Origin: Candidatus Bipolaricaulota bacterium
GTDB taxonomy: Bacteria > Bipolaricaulota > Bipolaricaulia > Bipolaricaulales > Bipolaricaulaceae
Direction of reading: 5' to 3'
Length of the DNA stretch: 38,445 nt
Assembly: GCA_014361015.1 (NCBI GenBank)
Contig: JACIWJ010000012.1
Coordinates: forward strand, 1 to 38,445
The notes below the pieces were generated by a model that saw only the letters and a program-made list of their open reading frames with translations, did no database searches and had not been told where the DNA came from. The position numbers and the translations under genes are program-made. Positions 7,650 through 14,325 of the stretch are shown one piece after another. Every line of letters starts with the position of its first letter. The first letter of the stretch is position 1.

Positions 7650-8618
7650 TCACTTCACCCGGGCGGAGAGCCCGTGACACAGCTCTTCGAACTCGGCGTG
7701 GGCCCACGCCGACCAGGGGAGCTGCCGCGCCCCCGCCCGGGCCTGGGCGAGGAGCTCCTCGGCGCGGGCCTCGGTCGCCTCCCGCGCCCCCAGCTCCGCA
7801 AGCCGGACCTGGACCTCGGCCAGCGGGGCATCCCTCAGGAACGGGGCCAGGGAGGGATCGCGCTCCAGTGCCCACGCAATCGGGTACGAGCGCTTCCCGC
7901 GGGCGATGTCGCTTCCCACGGCCTTCCCCACCACCGCGGGGTCTCCCCACAGGCCGAGCCAGTCATCGCGGATCTGGAAGGCGATCCCGAGGATCTCGCC
8001 CACCTCGCGGTGTGCGGGGGCGAGGTCGCCCCGGTCCGCCGCAATCGCCCCCAGCTCCAGCGCACAGCCCAACAGCGCGCCCGTCTTGCCTCGCGTCATC
8101 ACCAGGTACTCGTCCGTCCGCGCCACCTTTCCCTCCAGTTCGAGGTCCCGGGCCTGCCCCTCCACCATCGCCAGGGTGGCCGCGGCCAACGCCTCCACAG
8201 CGCGCCCCGTCATCCTCCCCGGGAGCTCCGCGCGGGCGGCGGTGCGGAACGCCAGCGCGAGGAGCCCGTCCCCGGCGTGGATCGCCTGGTGTTTCCCGAG
8301 CACGACCCACGCTGCGGCCCGGCCGCGACGCAGGCGATCCCCGTCCACGATGTCGTCGTGGACGAGGGAGAAGGTGTGAACGAGCTCCACAGCTGCCGCC
8401 AACGGCAGGGCGCGCCCGGGGTCGCCCCCCAGGGCCTCGCAGACGAAGAGGACGAGGGATGGACGGAGGAGCTTCCCTCCAGGCCCTGGGCCGGGGCCGC
8501 CGTCGTCGGCCACCGCGCCCAACGGGTAGCCCACGAGGCCCCGCAGGAGCCCGCGCGCGGGCACAAGGGAGAGGAGGACGGAGGTGATCCCTTCTCGGTA
8601 GCGGTCAAGGTCGTTCAT
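7650..8618 (-). CDS. polyprenyl diphosphate synthase (farnesyl/geranylgeranyl type)
   Basis: A 322-residue all-trans prenyl diphosphate synthase that condenses IPP with allylic diphosphates. The first Asp-rich motif is LVHDDIVDGDRLRRG and the second is QIRDDWLGLWGD, where the usual last Asp of DDxxD is Gly, as in many DDLLGIWG-type bacterial enzymes. MTRGKTGALLG supplies the conserved Lys-Thr. The start at 8618 follows ACGGAGGACTCC, a good ribosome-binding site; upstream in-frame codons belong to the overlapping regulator. Given ispG, ispH and the cyclase downstream it probably makes FPP for squalene, but chain length cannot be fixed from sequence. Confidence 0.9.
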   Translation of the reverse strand: MNDLDRYREGITSVLLSLVPARGLLRGLVGYPLGAVADDGGPGPGPGGKLLRPSLVLFVCEALGGDPGRALPLAAAVELVHTFSLVHDDIVDGDRLRRGRAAAWVVLGKHQAIHAGDGLLALAFRTAARAELPGRMTGRAVEALAAATLAMVEGQARDLELEGKVARTDEYLVMTRGKTGALLGCALELGAIAADRGDLAPAHREVGEILGIAFQIRDDWLGLWGDPAVVGKAVGSDIARGKRSYPIAWALERDPSLAPFLRDAPLAEVQVRLAELGAREATEARAEELLAQARAGARQLPWSAWAHAEFEELCHGLSARVK

Positions 8619-9231
8619 GGAGTCCTCCGTAGCGGGGAACACCACCGAACCCGTGGTCGAGCGCCTTGCGCACGAGCTCAGGGGTGGTGTGGGCACCCAG
8701 CTTGCGCATCGCCGACGCCTTGTGCGCCCGGACCGTGGCCACGGAACGGGAGAGGAGCTGCGCGATCTCCGATGTCTTCTTTCCCTCCGCGATGAGCTGA
8801 ATGACCTCGCGCTCCCGGGCGGTGAGGGGGGAGACCTCGGGGGGAGGGGGCGGAAGCAGCGACTCCCCGCGCGCCGCGCGACGGACCGCCTCGATGAGGT
8901 CCTCCGGGGCTGCGCCCTTCAGCACGTAGGCCGCCGCCCCGGCCCTCGCCGCCTCGGCCCGCCACTCCTCGTCGTCGAACATCGAGATCAGGACCACGGC
9001 CACCCCTTTTCGCCGCTCCCGCACCCTCCGGCACAGCTCGATCCCCGAGAGCTCGGGCAGAGCGGCGTCCACCACCGCGACGTCCGGAGCGAGCTCCCGC
9101 ACCAGGCGCCATCCCTCTCGCCCCGACGCGGCCTGGCCGACCACGGCCAGCCCGGCCGCGGCCAGGATGCGGGCGATCCCCTCGCGAACGAGAGTGTGGT
9201 CGTCGATGATCACCGTGCGCACGGAGACCAT
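8605..9231 (-). CDS. NarL/FixJ-family response regulator (second of pair)
   Basis: A 208-residue response regulator. Receiver domain: VIIDDHTLVREG at the N-terminus, the phosphoacceptor in VAVVDAALPELSG near residue 56, and conserved Lys in AYVLKGAAPEDL. The C-terminal LuxR-type HTH reads LTAREREVIQLIAEGKKTSEIA followed in the same domain by SVATVRAHK, about residues 135-195. Its 3' end overlaps the prenyl synthase start by 14 bp, so regulator and pathway genes are translationally linked. It lies 41 nt after the first regulator. The ATG at 9231 has no clear ribosome-binding site, so the start may shift by a few codons. Confidence 0.92.
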   Translation of the reverse strand: MVSVRTVIIDDHTLVREGIARILAAAGLAVVGQAASGREGWRLVRELAPDVAVVDAALPELSGIELCRRVRERRKGVAVVLISMFDDEEWRAEAARAGAAAYVLKGAAPEDLIEAVRRAARGESLLPPPPPEVSPLTAREREVIQLIAEGKKTSEIAQLLSRSVATVRAHKASAMRKLGAHTTPELVRKALDHGFGGVPRYGGLHERP

Positions 9232-9272
9232 CGTACGGGAGGATCGCTCAGCGTGGGGATCGGGGGAGCGCA

Positions 9273-9839
9273 CTATCCCCCCAGGCGGAGGGCGCGGGCC
9301 CTGAGCTCGGCGGTGGTCCGGCAGCCGAGCTTCCCCTTCAGCCCCTCCAGGTGCGACTCCACGGTCTTGATCGAGATCCCGAGGCTGCGGGCGATCTCCG
9401 GGTTGGGCGCGCCGGTCGCGAGAAGGCGGAACACCTCCTCCTCGCGGGGGGAGAGGGCCGGGGGGGACGGGAGGGGACCGCGGCCTTGCAAGCAGTCCAG
9501 GATCGCTGTCCGCAGCTCTTCGGGCGAGGAGGACTTGGACAGGAACCCATCGGCACCGGCGCGGGCCGCCTCCGCCCCCAGCCACGGATCGTCGAGGGCG
9601 GTGACGGCGAGGATGCGGGAGTCCGGCACGGCCTCCCTCAACCGGGTCAGGCCCCCAAGCCCCCCGCCGGGCATCGCCAGGTCCCACAGGACGACATCCG
9701 GCCTCTCCCGGCGGGCGAGGCGGATTCCCTCTCCCCCTTCGGCGGCGAGGCCGACGACGGCGATCCCGTGCCCGGCGAGGAGCCGGGCAAGGCCGTCCCG
9801 GACGAGGGGGTGGTCATCGACGATGAGGACGCGGATCAT
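9273..9839 (-). CDS. NarL/FixJ-family response regulator (first of pair)
   Basis: A 188-residue response regulator with receiver (VLIVDDHPLVRDG, phosphoacceptor in VVLWDLAMPGGG near residue 52, FLSKSSSPEEL) and a LuxR-type HTH (LSPREEEVFRLLATGA, ISIKTVESHLEGL). The receiver-HTH linker is short. It overlaps the histidine kinase by 26 bp, a classic cognate pair arrangement. Two paralogous regulators follow one kinase; either may be the partner, or both may compete for the phosphoryl group. Targets are unknown, but the adjacent hopanoid genes are the obvious candidates. Confidence 0.92.
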   Translation of the reverse strand: MIRVLIVDDHPLVRDGLARLLAGHGIAVVGLAAEGGEGIRLARRERPDVVLWDLAMPGGGLGGLTRLREAVPDSRILAVTALDDPWLGAEAARAGADGFLSKSSSPEELRTAILDCLQGRGPLPSPPALSPREEEVFRLLATGAPNPEIARSLGISIKTVESHLEGLKGKLGCRTTAELRARALRLGG

Positions 9840-11022
9840 GAACCGGCACCGTGAACCGAACCCGGGTCCCTTTCCCCGGCTGGGAGTGGATGTGGAGTTC
9901 CCCCCCGAGAAAGCCGACCCATTCCTTCATCCCCGATAGCCCCAATCCCTCCCCGGCGCGGTGGGGATCGAACCCCTTGCCGTCGTCCGCCACCTCGCCG
10001 ACCACCGCTCCCCGCCTTCGATCGAGCGTGATCGTGACCTGACGTGCCTTCGCATGGCGACGCACGTTTTCCAGCGCCTCGTGGATGACGCGGAACAGGG
10101 CCGTTTCCACCTCAAAGGGGAGCCTTCCGGGGGGGCCCTCCACCTCCACGACGACCCCCGTTGAGGCGGCGAACCGCTCGGCGAGCGCCCGGAGGGCCGG
10201 AATGAGGCCAAGCTCGTCCAGGAGCGGGGGGCGGAGCTCCCTGGCCAGGGTCCGCATCCCCTCCACGCTCAGGTTGAGGAGGCGCTCCGCCTCGGCCCCG
10301 TCCCCCCCGGCGAGGGCCCACCGCGCGGCAGCCAGGGTCTGCCCCAACTCGTCGTGGACCTTGCGGGCGATTCTCTTCCGCTCCTCCTCCTGGGCCGTGA
10401 GGAGCCGCGCGGAAAGCTCGGCCAGGGACCGCCTCCGCCGCTCGTACATCGTGGCGAACGCCCGTACCGTGAACGCGAGCACGGCGTAGAACCCAACCCC
10501 CCCCACGAGGATCGTCGCCACCACCCACACCGGGTCCTGGTGCGGAGGGGCCTGGCCTGCGAACGGGAGGTAGTGCGGGATGAGGCCCGTCATCTCCAGG
10601 ACCGCGACGAGGGAGAACCCGAGGAGGGCGATCCCCGTCACCACGTAGCCGGCGAGCGGCGGCAGGAAGAAGTTCGCGTAGATCACGGTGAACAGGTAGA
10701 ACAGGATCCCCACCCACGCCACGCCCCCCAACCGGTGGACGAGGTAGCTCACGAGCGCGCTCTCCAGGGCCAGGAACGCCGCGTGCACGTTCTGCAAGGA
10801 CCGCAGCGTCCGCTGGCGGCGGAGGAGCCACTGGAAAGGGAGCGTGAGGAGGAGCCACGCGAACGGGACGGCGAACACGGGGTTGAACGGGAAGCCCGGG
10901 ACACCCAACACGATGAGCGTCACCGCACAGAATACCGATAGCGTCACGCGCCGGACGAGGAACGTGCGGTCTAGAATCGCCCGCATTTCCGCAAGCTCGC
11001 GGCCCTCGACCATCGCCTCCAT
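9814..11022 (-). CDS. membrane sensor histidine kinase (HisKA_3, NarX/LiaS type)
   Basis: A 402-residue kinase. The N-terminal 200 residues hold about five to six hydrophobic segments (for example LSVFCAVTLIVLGV, VFAVPFAWLLLTL, WVGILFYLFTVIYA, VATILVGGVGFYAVLAF) with little extracytoplasmic loop, as in kinases that sense within the membrane. The H-box is RIARKVHDELGQTL near residue 222. The HATPase_c domain shows VIHEALENVRRHAK, VADDGKGFD and GLGLSGMKEW. The ATG at 11022 was chosen because a TAGAAT hexamer lies 11 nt upstream; 11013 is an alternative. An intramembrane sensor ahead of hopanoid genes suggests monitoring of membrane state, which is inference. Confidence 0.92.
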   Translation of the reverse strand: MEAMVEGRELAEMRAILDRTFLVRRVTLSVFCAVTLIVLGVPGFPFNPVFAVPFAWLLLTLPFQWLLRRQRTLRSLQNVHAAFLALESALVSYLVHRLGGVAWVGILFYLFTVIYANFFLPPLAGYVVTGIALLGFSLVAVLEMTGLIPHYLPFAGQAPPHQDPVWVVATILVGGVGFYAVLAFTVRAFATMYERRRRSLAELSARLLTAQEEERKRIARKVHDELGQTLAAARWALAGGDGAEAERLLNLSVEGMRTLARELRPPLLDELGLIPALRALAERFAASTGVVVEVEGPPGRLPFEVETALFRVIHEALENVRRHAKARQVTITLDRRRGAVVGEVADDGKGFDPHRAGEGLGLSGMKEWVGFLGGELHIHSQPGKGTRVRFTVPVHDPRPHRR

Positions 11023-11033
11023 CTCCAGAGGGG

Positions 11034-11039
11034 ATTCTA
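11034..11039 (-). promoter_or_regulatory. -10 element for the kinase/hopanoid operon
   Basis: Minus-strand TAGAAT ends 11 nt before the proposed kinase ATG. No good -35 was found. It is the only promoter-like site seen ahead of the 11-gene operon, whose later junctions leave almost no space for others except the 41-nt gap before the second regulator. Confidence 0.45.
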
Positions 11040-11277
11040 GCCGCCGGCATCCCAATCGCCTGCCCCGCACCGGCCACGCGCAGGGTACCAAGGACACGGA
11101 GTGAAGCAGAGGCCGCACGCTCCAGGGTTCGGGCAGACAGCACCCTTCGTGCTTCTGGGGGGAGGGATTCGGTGTTCGTCGGTACGGAACAGGCGTCGCT
11201 CCGCGCGGCGGGACTTGTCCCCGGCGGCCGTTGGGCCCAGCCCCTTCGCCCAGCGCTGCTCGTGCGGTCCACAAGGG

Positions 11278-11283
11278 TATGAT
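11278..11283 (+). promoter_or_regulatory. -10 element (TATGAT) directly before ppa
   Basis: TATGAT is followed by 6 nt (TGCCCC) and the ATG of the pyrophosphatase. There is no Shine-Dalgarno in this space, and transcription would start at or next to the ATG, which suggests a leaderless mRNA. The remaining divergent spacer (11040-11277) shows no recognisable riboswitch or gene. Confidence 0.55.
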
Positions 11284-11289
11284 TGCCCC

Positions 11290-11778
11290 ATGAGCGAGGC
11301 ACAGGTGATCGCCCTCATCGAGGTCCCGAAAGGGAGCCGGAACAAGTACGAGTACGACGAGAGGTCGGGGCAGCTCCGGCTCGACCGGGTGCTCTACTCC
11401 CCGCTCCACTACCCGGCCGACTACGGGTTCATCCTCGGCACGCTCGCCGAGGATGGGGACCACCTCGACGCGCTGGTCGTCACCTATGAGCCCACCTTCC
11501 CGGGTTGTCTCGTCCCCGTGCGTCCGGTGGGGGTCCTGGACATGCGCGACGAGAAGGGGCGCGACCAGAAGATCCTCGCCGTGCCGGTCGTCGATCCCCG
11601 GTTCGACGAGGTCGCCGACCTCCCCCACCTCGCGTCCCACTTCCTCGCCGAGATCGAGCACTTCTTCCAGGTCTACAAAGCGCTCGAGGCGAAGGACACC
11701 GCGATCTACGGGTGGGCGGGGGCAGACGAGGCGCGGCGGATCCTCGCCGAGGCCCGTCGCCGCGCGCGTGGGGGGTGA
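11290..11778 (+). CDS. ppa: inorganic pyrophosphatase (family I)
   Basis: A 162-residue soluble family I pyrophosphatase that hydrolyses PPi to phosphate and pulls biosynthetic reactions forward. Visible active-site pattern: IEVPKGSRNKYEYD, LYSPLHYPADYGFI, then DGDHLDALVV with the Asp ligands, VGVLDMRDEKGRDQKILAV, and a C-terminal HFFQVYKALEAKD. Length is typical of bacterial enzymes. The ATG was chosen because the domain begins immediately after it and a -10 hexamer sits 6 nt upstream; the in-frame upstream extension is not conserved-looking. PPi released by prenyl synthases nearby is a plausible substrate source but no operon links them. Confidence 0.95.
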   Translation: MSEAQVIALIEVPKGSRNKYEYDERSGQLRLDRVLYSPLHYPADYGFILGTLAEDGDHLDALVVTYEPTFPGCLVPVRPVGVLDMRDEKGRDQKILAVPVVDPRFDEVADLPHLASHFLAEIEHFFQVYKALEAKDTAIYGWAGADEARRILAEARRRARGG

Positions 11779-11822
11779 GCAAGCTTGATCGGAAGGGAGC
11801 ACCAGCCAGTGCTCCGTGCTCT

Positions 11823-12154
11823 CGCTCGATGTTTCTGTTGTCATCTACCACCTCGAGGGTCTTGCCCCCTACGCTTCCCTGACCGAGCTCCTCGTGAAGC
11901 CTCCTGCCGACAGGGATGATCTCGAAGTGCACATCTGCGAGCCGTTTCGGGGGACCTTCCCCGTATGCAGTTCGTATAGTGCCGAGCGTCTCCACTGCCA
12001 ACGAGGTGGCGCACCTGCGGGCGGTGCACGGGTTTTACCCCCGGACACGCTTCTCCTCGCCACTGCCCTGGAACAAAGGACGACCGCCTTTCTCACCGAC
12101 TCCGCGCGGCTGACGAGGGTCTCGCCGCCCGGTCGAGCAGCTCCACCCCCTTGA
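11823..12154 (+). pseudogene. decayed PIN-domain (VapC-like) toxin gene
   Basis: This segment is a degraded paralogue of the intact PIN gene at 16236-16703. Bases 11841-11887 are identical to 16306-16352 (47 of 47). The copy then jumps directly from the first TGACCGAG to the sequence following the second TGACCGAG of the intact gene, that is, a precise 66-bp (22-codon) deletion. Downstream similarity continues through CTCCTCGT, GCCGACAGGG, GGGCGGTGCA and TTTCTCACC but with indels that change frame, so the catalytic C-terminal part is garbled. The N-terminal codons and the antitoxin gene are missing. An open frame across it exists, but I do not consider it a functional toxin. Confidence 0.85.
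11841..11887 (+). repeat. 47-bp exact duplicate of 16306-16352
   Basis: The stretch from TCATCTACCACCTCGAG to the end of TGACCGAG is identical in both PIN loci, 4.5 kb apart in the same orientation. Such identity inside a decayed copy indicates recent duplication or gene conversion. Confidence 0.9.
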
Positions 12155-12183
12155 CGATAGATTTGTAGACGATAGACTTATCG
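12151..12183 (+). promoter_or_regulatory. promoter with direct repeats and palindrome before ATPase gene
   Basis: TTGACG (12151-12156), 16-bp spacer, TAGACT (12173-12178), then 9 nt to the ATG with no Shine-Dalgarno. GACGATAGA occurs twice (12153 and 12169), and CGATA-GACT-TATCG (12170-12183) is an inverted repeat spanning the -10. The repeats could be an operator, possibly for the gene product's own winged-helix domain (inference). Confidence 0.6.
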
Positions 12184-12187
12184 TAAC

Positions 12188-13360
12188 ATGTTCACCCTGC
12201 GTCCGGTGTGCGGGGACGAGTTCGTGGACCGGGAGGAGCTGGTGGGGGAGATGGTGCGCACCCTCTCCTCCCCCCGCGAGCGGATGGGATTCGCGCTCGT
12301 GGGCCGGCGGCGGATGGGGAAGACGTCGGCCTTCCTCGAGGTCATCCGCCAGCTCGACGAGGATCCCAACGTCGTCCCAGTCTACGTGTCCCTGTGGGAT
12401 CTCGTCGAGGGGACGCTCGCCGAGTTGGCGCGGCTCCTCCTCCGAGAGGTCCTGGACCGGTTCCACGAGCGGAAGGTGCTTCCGCTGCCCGTGCGGGCCC
12501 AGCACTTCCTCTCGGCGAAGCTGGCCCTCCTCCAGGAGCTTCTCCAGCGGGTTCAGGTCTCGGTGCGACTTCGCCAGGAGGTCGAGCTTCTCGTGCGGTT
12601 CGCCCGCTCCGAGGAAGTCCCCGCCGCGTCCGAGCTTCTCGAGCGCGCGTTCGCGCTCCCGGAGCGGATCGCCGCCGAGAGGGGCGTCCGGTGCGCCCTG
12701 TTTCTGGACGAGTTCCCCACCGTGATGGAGCTTAGGCACCGCGGGGAACCCTTGGGGGAGGGGGCGATCCGCAAGCTGCGCACCCTGTACGAGGGGATGG
12801 AGCACACCGTGCTCTCCATCTCCGGCTCGGTCCGGGGGACCATGGACGCCGTCGTCCTCAACCCCGGTGCGGCCCTGTGGCGGCAGTTCGTGGTGCGGGA
12901 GGTGGGGCCGCTGCCTGGGGACGCGGTTCATGCCCTTCTGGAGAAGAACCTCGCCCGTCCGGTGCGTCGGGAGGCGAGCGCGCGGGCGCAGGCGTTGACG
13001 GCAGGGATCCCGTTCTACGTCCAGTTCCTGGGGAGGGAGCTCGCCCGGGGAGAGGGGGAGGTCACCCCGGAGGCGGTGGCGACTGCGTTCGCCGCGTTCC
13101 TCGCTGAAGAGGGGAACCTCCTCTTCCAGGAGGAGTGGGCCCGCCTTTCCCCGAAGGAACGGGCCGTGGCCCGCGTGCTCGCCTTGGGCCACGCCTCGCC
13201 ATCGGCAATCGCGCGGGAGATCGGGGACTCGCCCAACGTCGTGTCTCGCTACCTTCTGTACCTGGCGGGGAAGGGGTTGGCGGAGCGGAAGGAGCGCGGG
13301 GAGTGGGTACTTTCCGACCCCGTGCTCGCGGTGTGGCTGACGACGCAGTTTGCGGCGTAG
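12188..13360 (+). CDS. archaeal-type ATPase with C-terminal winged helix
   Basis: A 390-residue STAND-like/archaeal ATPase (Arch_ATPase type). Residues 10-60 contain FVDREELV and the P-loop GRRRMGKTSAF; the Walker B is CALFLDEFPTV near residue 180, and SISGSVRGTM resembles the sensor region. The last 70 residues form a winged helix (SPSAIAREIGDSPNVVSRYLLYL, then KGLAERKERG, DPVLAVWL). These proteins are common in archaea and thermophiles, often mobile, and their role is unknown. The ATG follows a promoter-like TTGACG/TAGACT with repeats. It follows the decayed PIN locus, so this segment may be an acquired or labile island. Confidence 0.82.
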   Translation: MFTLRPVCGDEFVDREELVGEMVRTLSSPRERMGFALVGRRRMGKTSAFLEVIRQLDEDPNVVPVYVSLWDLVEGTLAELARLLLREVLDRFHERKVLPLPVRAQHFLSAKLALLQELLQRVQVSVRLRQEVELLVRFARSEEVPAASELLERAFALPERIAAERGVRCALFLDEFPTVMELRHRGEPLGEGAIRKLRTLYEGMEHTVLSISGSVRGTMDAVVLNPGAALWRQFVVREVGPLPGDAVHALLEKNLARPVRREASARAQALTAGIPFYVQFLGRELARGEGEVTPEAVATAFAAFLAEEGNLLFQEEWARLSPKERAVARVLALGHASPSAIAREIGDSPNVVSRYLLYLAGKGLAERKERGEWVLSDPVLAVWLTTQFAA

Positions 13361-13399
13361 CGAGCGTGGCTCGGGCCCAGCCGCGGTCTCCCCTCCAAC

Positions 13400-13427
13400 T
13401 TGACGGTCCTCTCCGCCCTGGTAGCCT
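13400..13427 (+). promoter_or_regulatory. promoter before HExxH gene
   Basis: TTGACG (13400-13405), 16-bp spacer, TAGCCT (13422-13427), then 6 nt to the ATG. It has the same -35 and spacer as the promoter of the preceding ATPase gene and again leaves no room for a Shine-Dalgarno, suggesting leaderless initiation. Confidence 0.55.
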
Positions 13428-13433
13428 GCCCGC

Positions 13434-14318
13434 ATGACGGAGACGCCCGTTGTTGACGCCGCGGACGGGTTCCTCTGCCTCCTGCGGTCCCTGCCCGACC
13501 CCACGCCCGCGGAGATCCTCGCTGCATGGGAGGGGTTCTACGGCCAGTGGTTCCCCGAACTCCACGCGAAGCAGATCCAGGACTACACAGAAGCAGGGGA
13601 GGACGGGCGCGCCCTGGCGCTCTCCCGGGTGTTCCCCCCGCTTCCCGCTCGCCTGCCGGCGATGGAGGAAGCGCGGGGGAGAATCCTCGGCCTGTGGGAG
13701 GATGTTCTGGCGCGAGCCCGGGCGGCGCTTGGGTTGGATCTGGACGTGGTCGCGGTGGTCCACGTGGGCATCGGGTGCGGGGCGGGGTGGGCCACAACAT
13801 ACGGGGGGAGACCGGCGGTCTTGTTCGGACTGGAGAACATCGCCGAGCTCGGGTGGCATACCACGAGGCGGTTGGAGGGGCTCATCGCCCACGAGCTTGG
13901 GCACCTCGCCCACGCCGCGTGGCGGGGCGAGCCCCTGGAGCGGGTAGAGGAGGATCCGCTGGGGCTCCTCTACGCGGAGGGGTTCGCCCAACGGATGGAG
14001 GGCGCCATCCTCGGGCGGGAGAGCTGGCACCTCGCGCCGGACGAGGGGTGGCTCCCCTGGTGCCGCAAGCACCTCGCAGAGCTCGCCCGCGCCTACCGCG
14101 ACCGGGCAACCGAGGGCGAGCCCGTGAACCCGTTCTTCGGGTCGTGCCTGAGCTTCCAGGGCGTCCCATTCACCGGCCACTTCCTCGGCCACACTGTGAT
14201 CCGCATGTTGGAGGAAGGTCGAACCCTTCCTGACCTGGCTCGGCTGCCCCTGGCCGAGGTGCGGGCCTCCGTGGACAGGCTCCTCCGCGCGCTGGAAGGG
14301 AGCGCATCTACCTCCTAG
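13434..14318 (+). CDS. putative zinc metallopeptidase (HExxH, DUF2268-like)
   Basis: A 294-residue protein with a zinc-peptidase signature: LIAHELGHLAHAA near residue 152 and a likely third ligand in LYAEGFAQRMEG about 28 residues later, a gluzincin-like spacing. The preceding HVGIGCGAGWATTYGGRPAVLFG and ENIAELGW segments resemble the substrate-strand region of DUF2268-type predicted Zn-dependent proteases. There is no signal peptide, so it should be cytoplasmic. The substrate is unknown. It has its own promoter and lies 73 nt after the ATPase gene. Family assignment is moderate; the metal site is well supported. Confidence 0.72.
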   Translation: MTETPVVDAADGFLCLLRSLPDPTPAEILAAWEGFYGQWFPELHAKQIQDYTEAGEDGRALALSRVFPPLPARLPAMEEARGRILGLWEDVLARARAALGLDLDVVAVVHVGIGCGAGWATTYGGRPAVLFGLENIAELGWHTTRRLEGLIAHELGHLAHAAWRGEPLERVEEDPLGLLYAEGFAQRMEGAILGRESWHLAPDEGWLPWCRKHLAELARAYRDRATEGEPVNPFFGSCLSFQGVPFTGHFLGHTVIRMLEEGRTLPDLARLPLAEVRASVDRLLRALEGSASTS

Positions 14319-14325
14319 CTCTCCC

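Noticed and set aside
11023-11844. Upstream extension of the histidine kinase frame
   Set aside because: It runs antisense through ppa and the dead toxin; translation lacks motifs, and the -10 and first membrane helix support 11022.
11816-12154. 112-codon intact PIN toxin
   Set aside because: Open frame is fortuitous: 22 codons are deleted, other indels garble the C-terminal half, and the antitoxin is absent.
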